NCBI GenBank assembly: GCA_900555515.1
Contig: USLO01000117.1
Location: 1 to 5,630 of the forward strand
Origin: an uncultured Collinsella sp.
GTDB lineage: Bacteria > Actinomycetota > Coriobacteriia > Coriobacteriales > Coriobacteriaceae
Length of the DNA stretch: 5,630 nucleotides
Reading direction: 5' to 3'
Shown: piece after piece, positions 5,518 through 5,630 of the stretch
Layout of the letters: each line of letters begins with the position of its first letter
Position numbering within the stretch: position 1 is the first letter of the stretch
Position numbers and translations under genes: made by a program
Notes under the pieces: model-generated
What the model saw: the letters and a program-made list of their open reading frames with translations, nothing else
Databases searched by the model: none
Told to the model about the DNA's origin: nothing

Positions 5518-5630
5518 CGGGCGTCGGGGCACGAAGTTCCCTGCTCTACAGTTCTGCGCAAGACGAAGGCCACATTAAGTGGCCTTCTTTGCGTGCGGAA
5601 CTCGCGATGAACTTCGTGCCCCGCCGTCCG
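5518..5630. repeat. Long nested palindrome at the right edge
   Basis: CGGGGCACGAAGTTC (5525-5539) is the exact reverse complement of GAACTTCGTGCCCCG (5609-5623). The arms extend outward to 5518 and 5630 with one mismatch and one G-T pair. Nested within are the 5551-5561/5589-5601 helix and the 5565-5587 hairpin. Three concentric stems over about 113 bases exceed what termination needs and resemble a dispersed palindromic repeat or a structured RNA. It may continue beyond the window. Confidence 0.75.
5565..5590 (+). terminator. Intrinsic terminator downstream of the flavodoxin gene
   Basis: GAAGGCCAC (5565-5573) pairs perfectly with GTGGCCTTC (5579-5587) around ATTAA, followed by TTT. The T-run is short, but the stem can be extended by an outer helix, GTTCTGCGCAA (5551-5561) with TTGCGTGCGGAAC (5589-5601). 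It lies about 100 bases after the flavodoxin stop and is the natural 3' end of that transcript. Confidence 0.65.

Noticed and set aside
1..5630. CRISPR array, tRNA or rRNA genes, or insertion sequence
   Set aside because: I saw no regularly spaced direct repeats, tRNA cloverleaf with CCA end, rRNA-like sequence or transposase frame. The palindromes have no encoded enzyme.

Overview
The window reads as chromosomal DNA of a GC-rich, Gram-positive gut-type actinobacterium. Gene content, strong G/C preference at third codon positions and protein style best fit Coriobacteriia, probably Collinsella. That assignment comes from recall of family style, not from a search. All genes are on the + strand and the layout is compact.

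Layout: (1) 1-696 is the C-terminal two thirds of peptide chain release factor 1 (prfA), cut by the window edge. (2) 697-974 is a gene-free leader/trailer region. It holds a U-less hairpin right after the prfA stop, an intrinsic terminator nested inside longer inverted-repeat arms, a second weak terminator-like hairpin, and a short leader with two tiny ORFs chained by ATGA overlaps into the next gene. (3) 975-2849 and 2850-4709 are two abutting half-transporter genes of the type IV (MsbA/LmrA-like) ABC exporter superfamily, joined as TAA-ATG with a strong Shine-Dalgarno sequence. (4) 4710-4909 is an intergenic region with a 14-bp hairpin, a promoter candidate and a possible minus-strand gene remnant. 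(5) 4910-5467 encodes a flavodoxin-family protein of the kind that includes BilS. (6) 5468-5630 holds a terminator nested in a long imperfect palindrome that reaches the right edge.

How the genes work together: the two ABC proteins almost certainly form one heterodimeric exporter. The first carries Asp for the catalytic Glu and Gln for the switch His. The second carries a complete catalytic set but a non-canonical SQGQ signature. The pair therefore has one degenerate and one competent ATP site, as in BmrCD, LmrCD and TM287/288. The release factor and the flavodoxin appear to be separate transcription units. No clearly new multi-gene system is visible. The least explained parts are non-coding: the stacked mini-ORF leader before the exporter and the two nested palindromic terminator regions.
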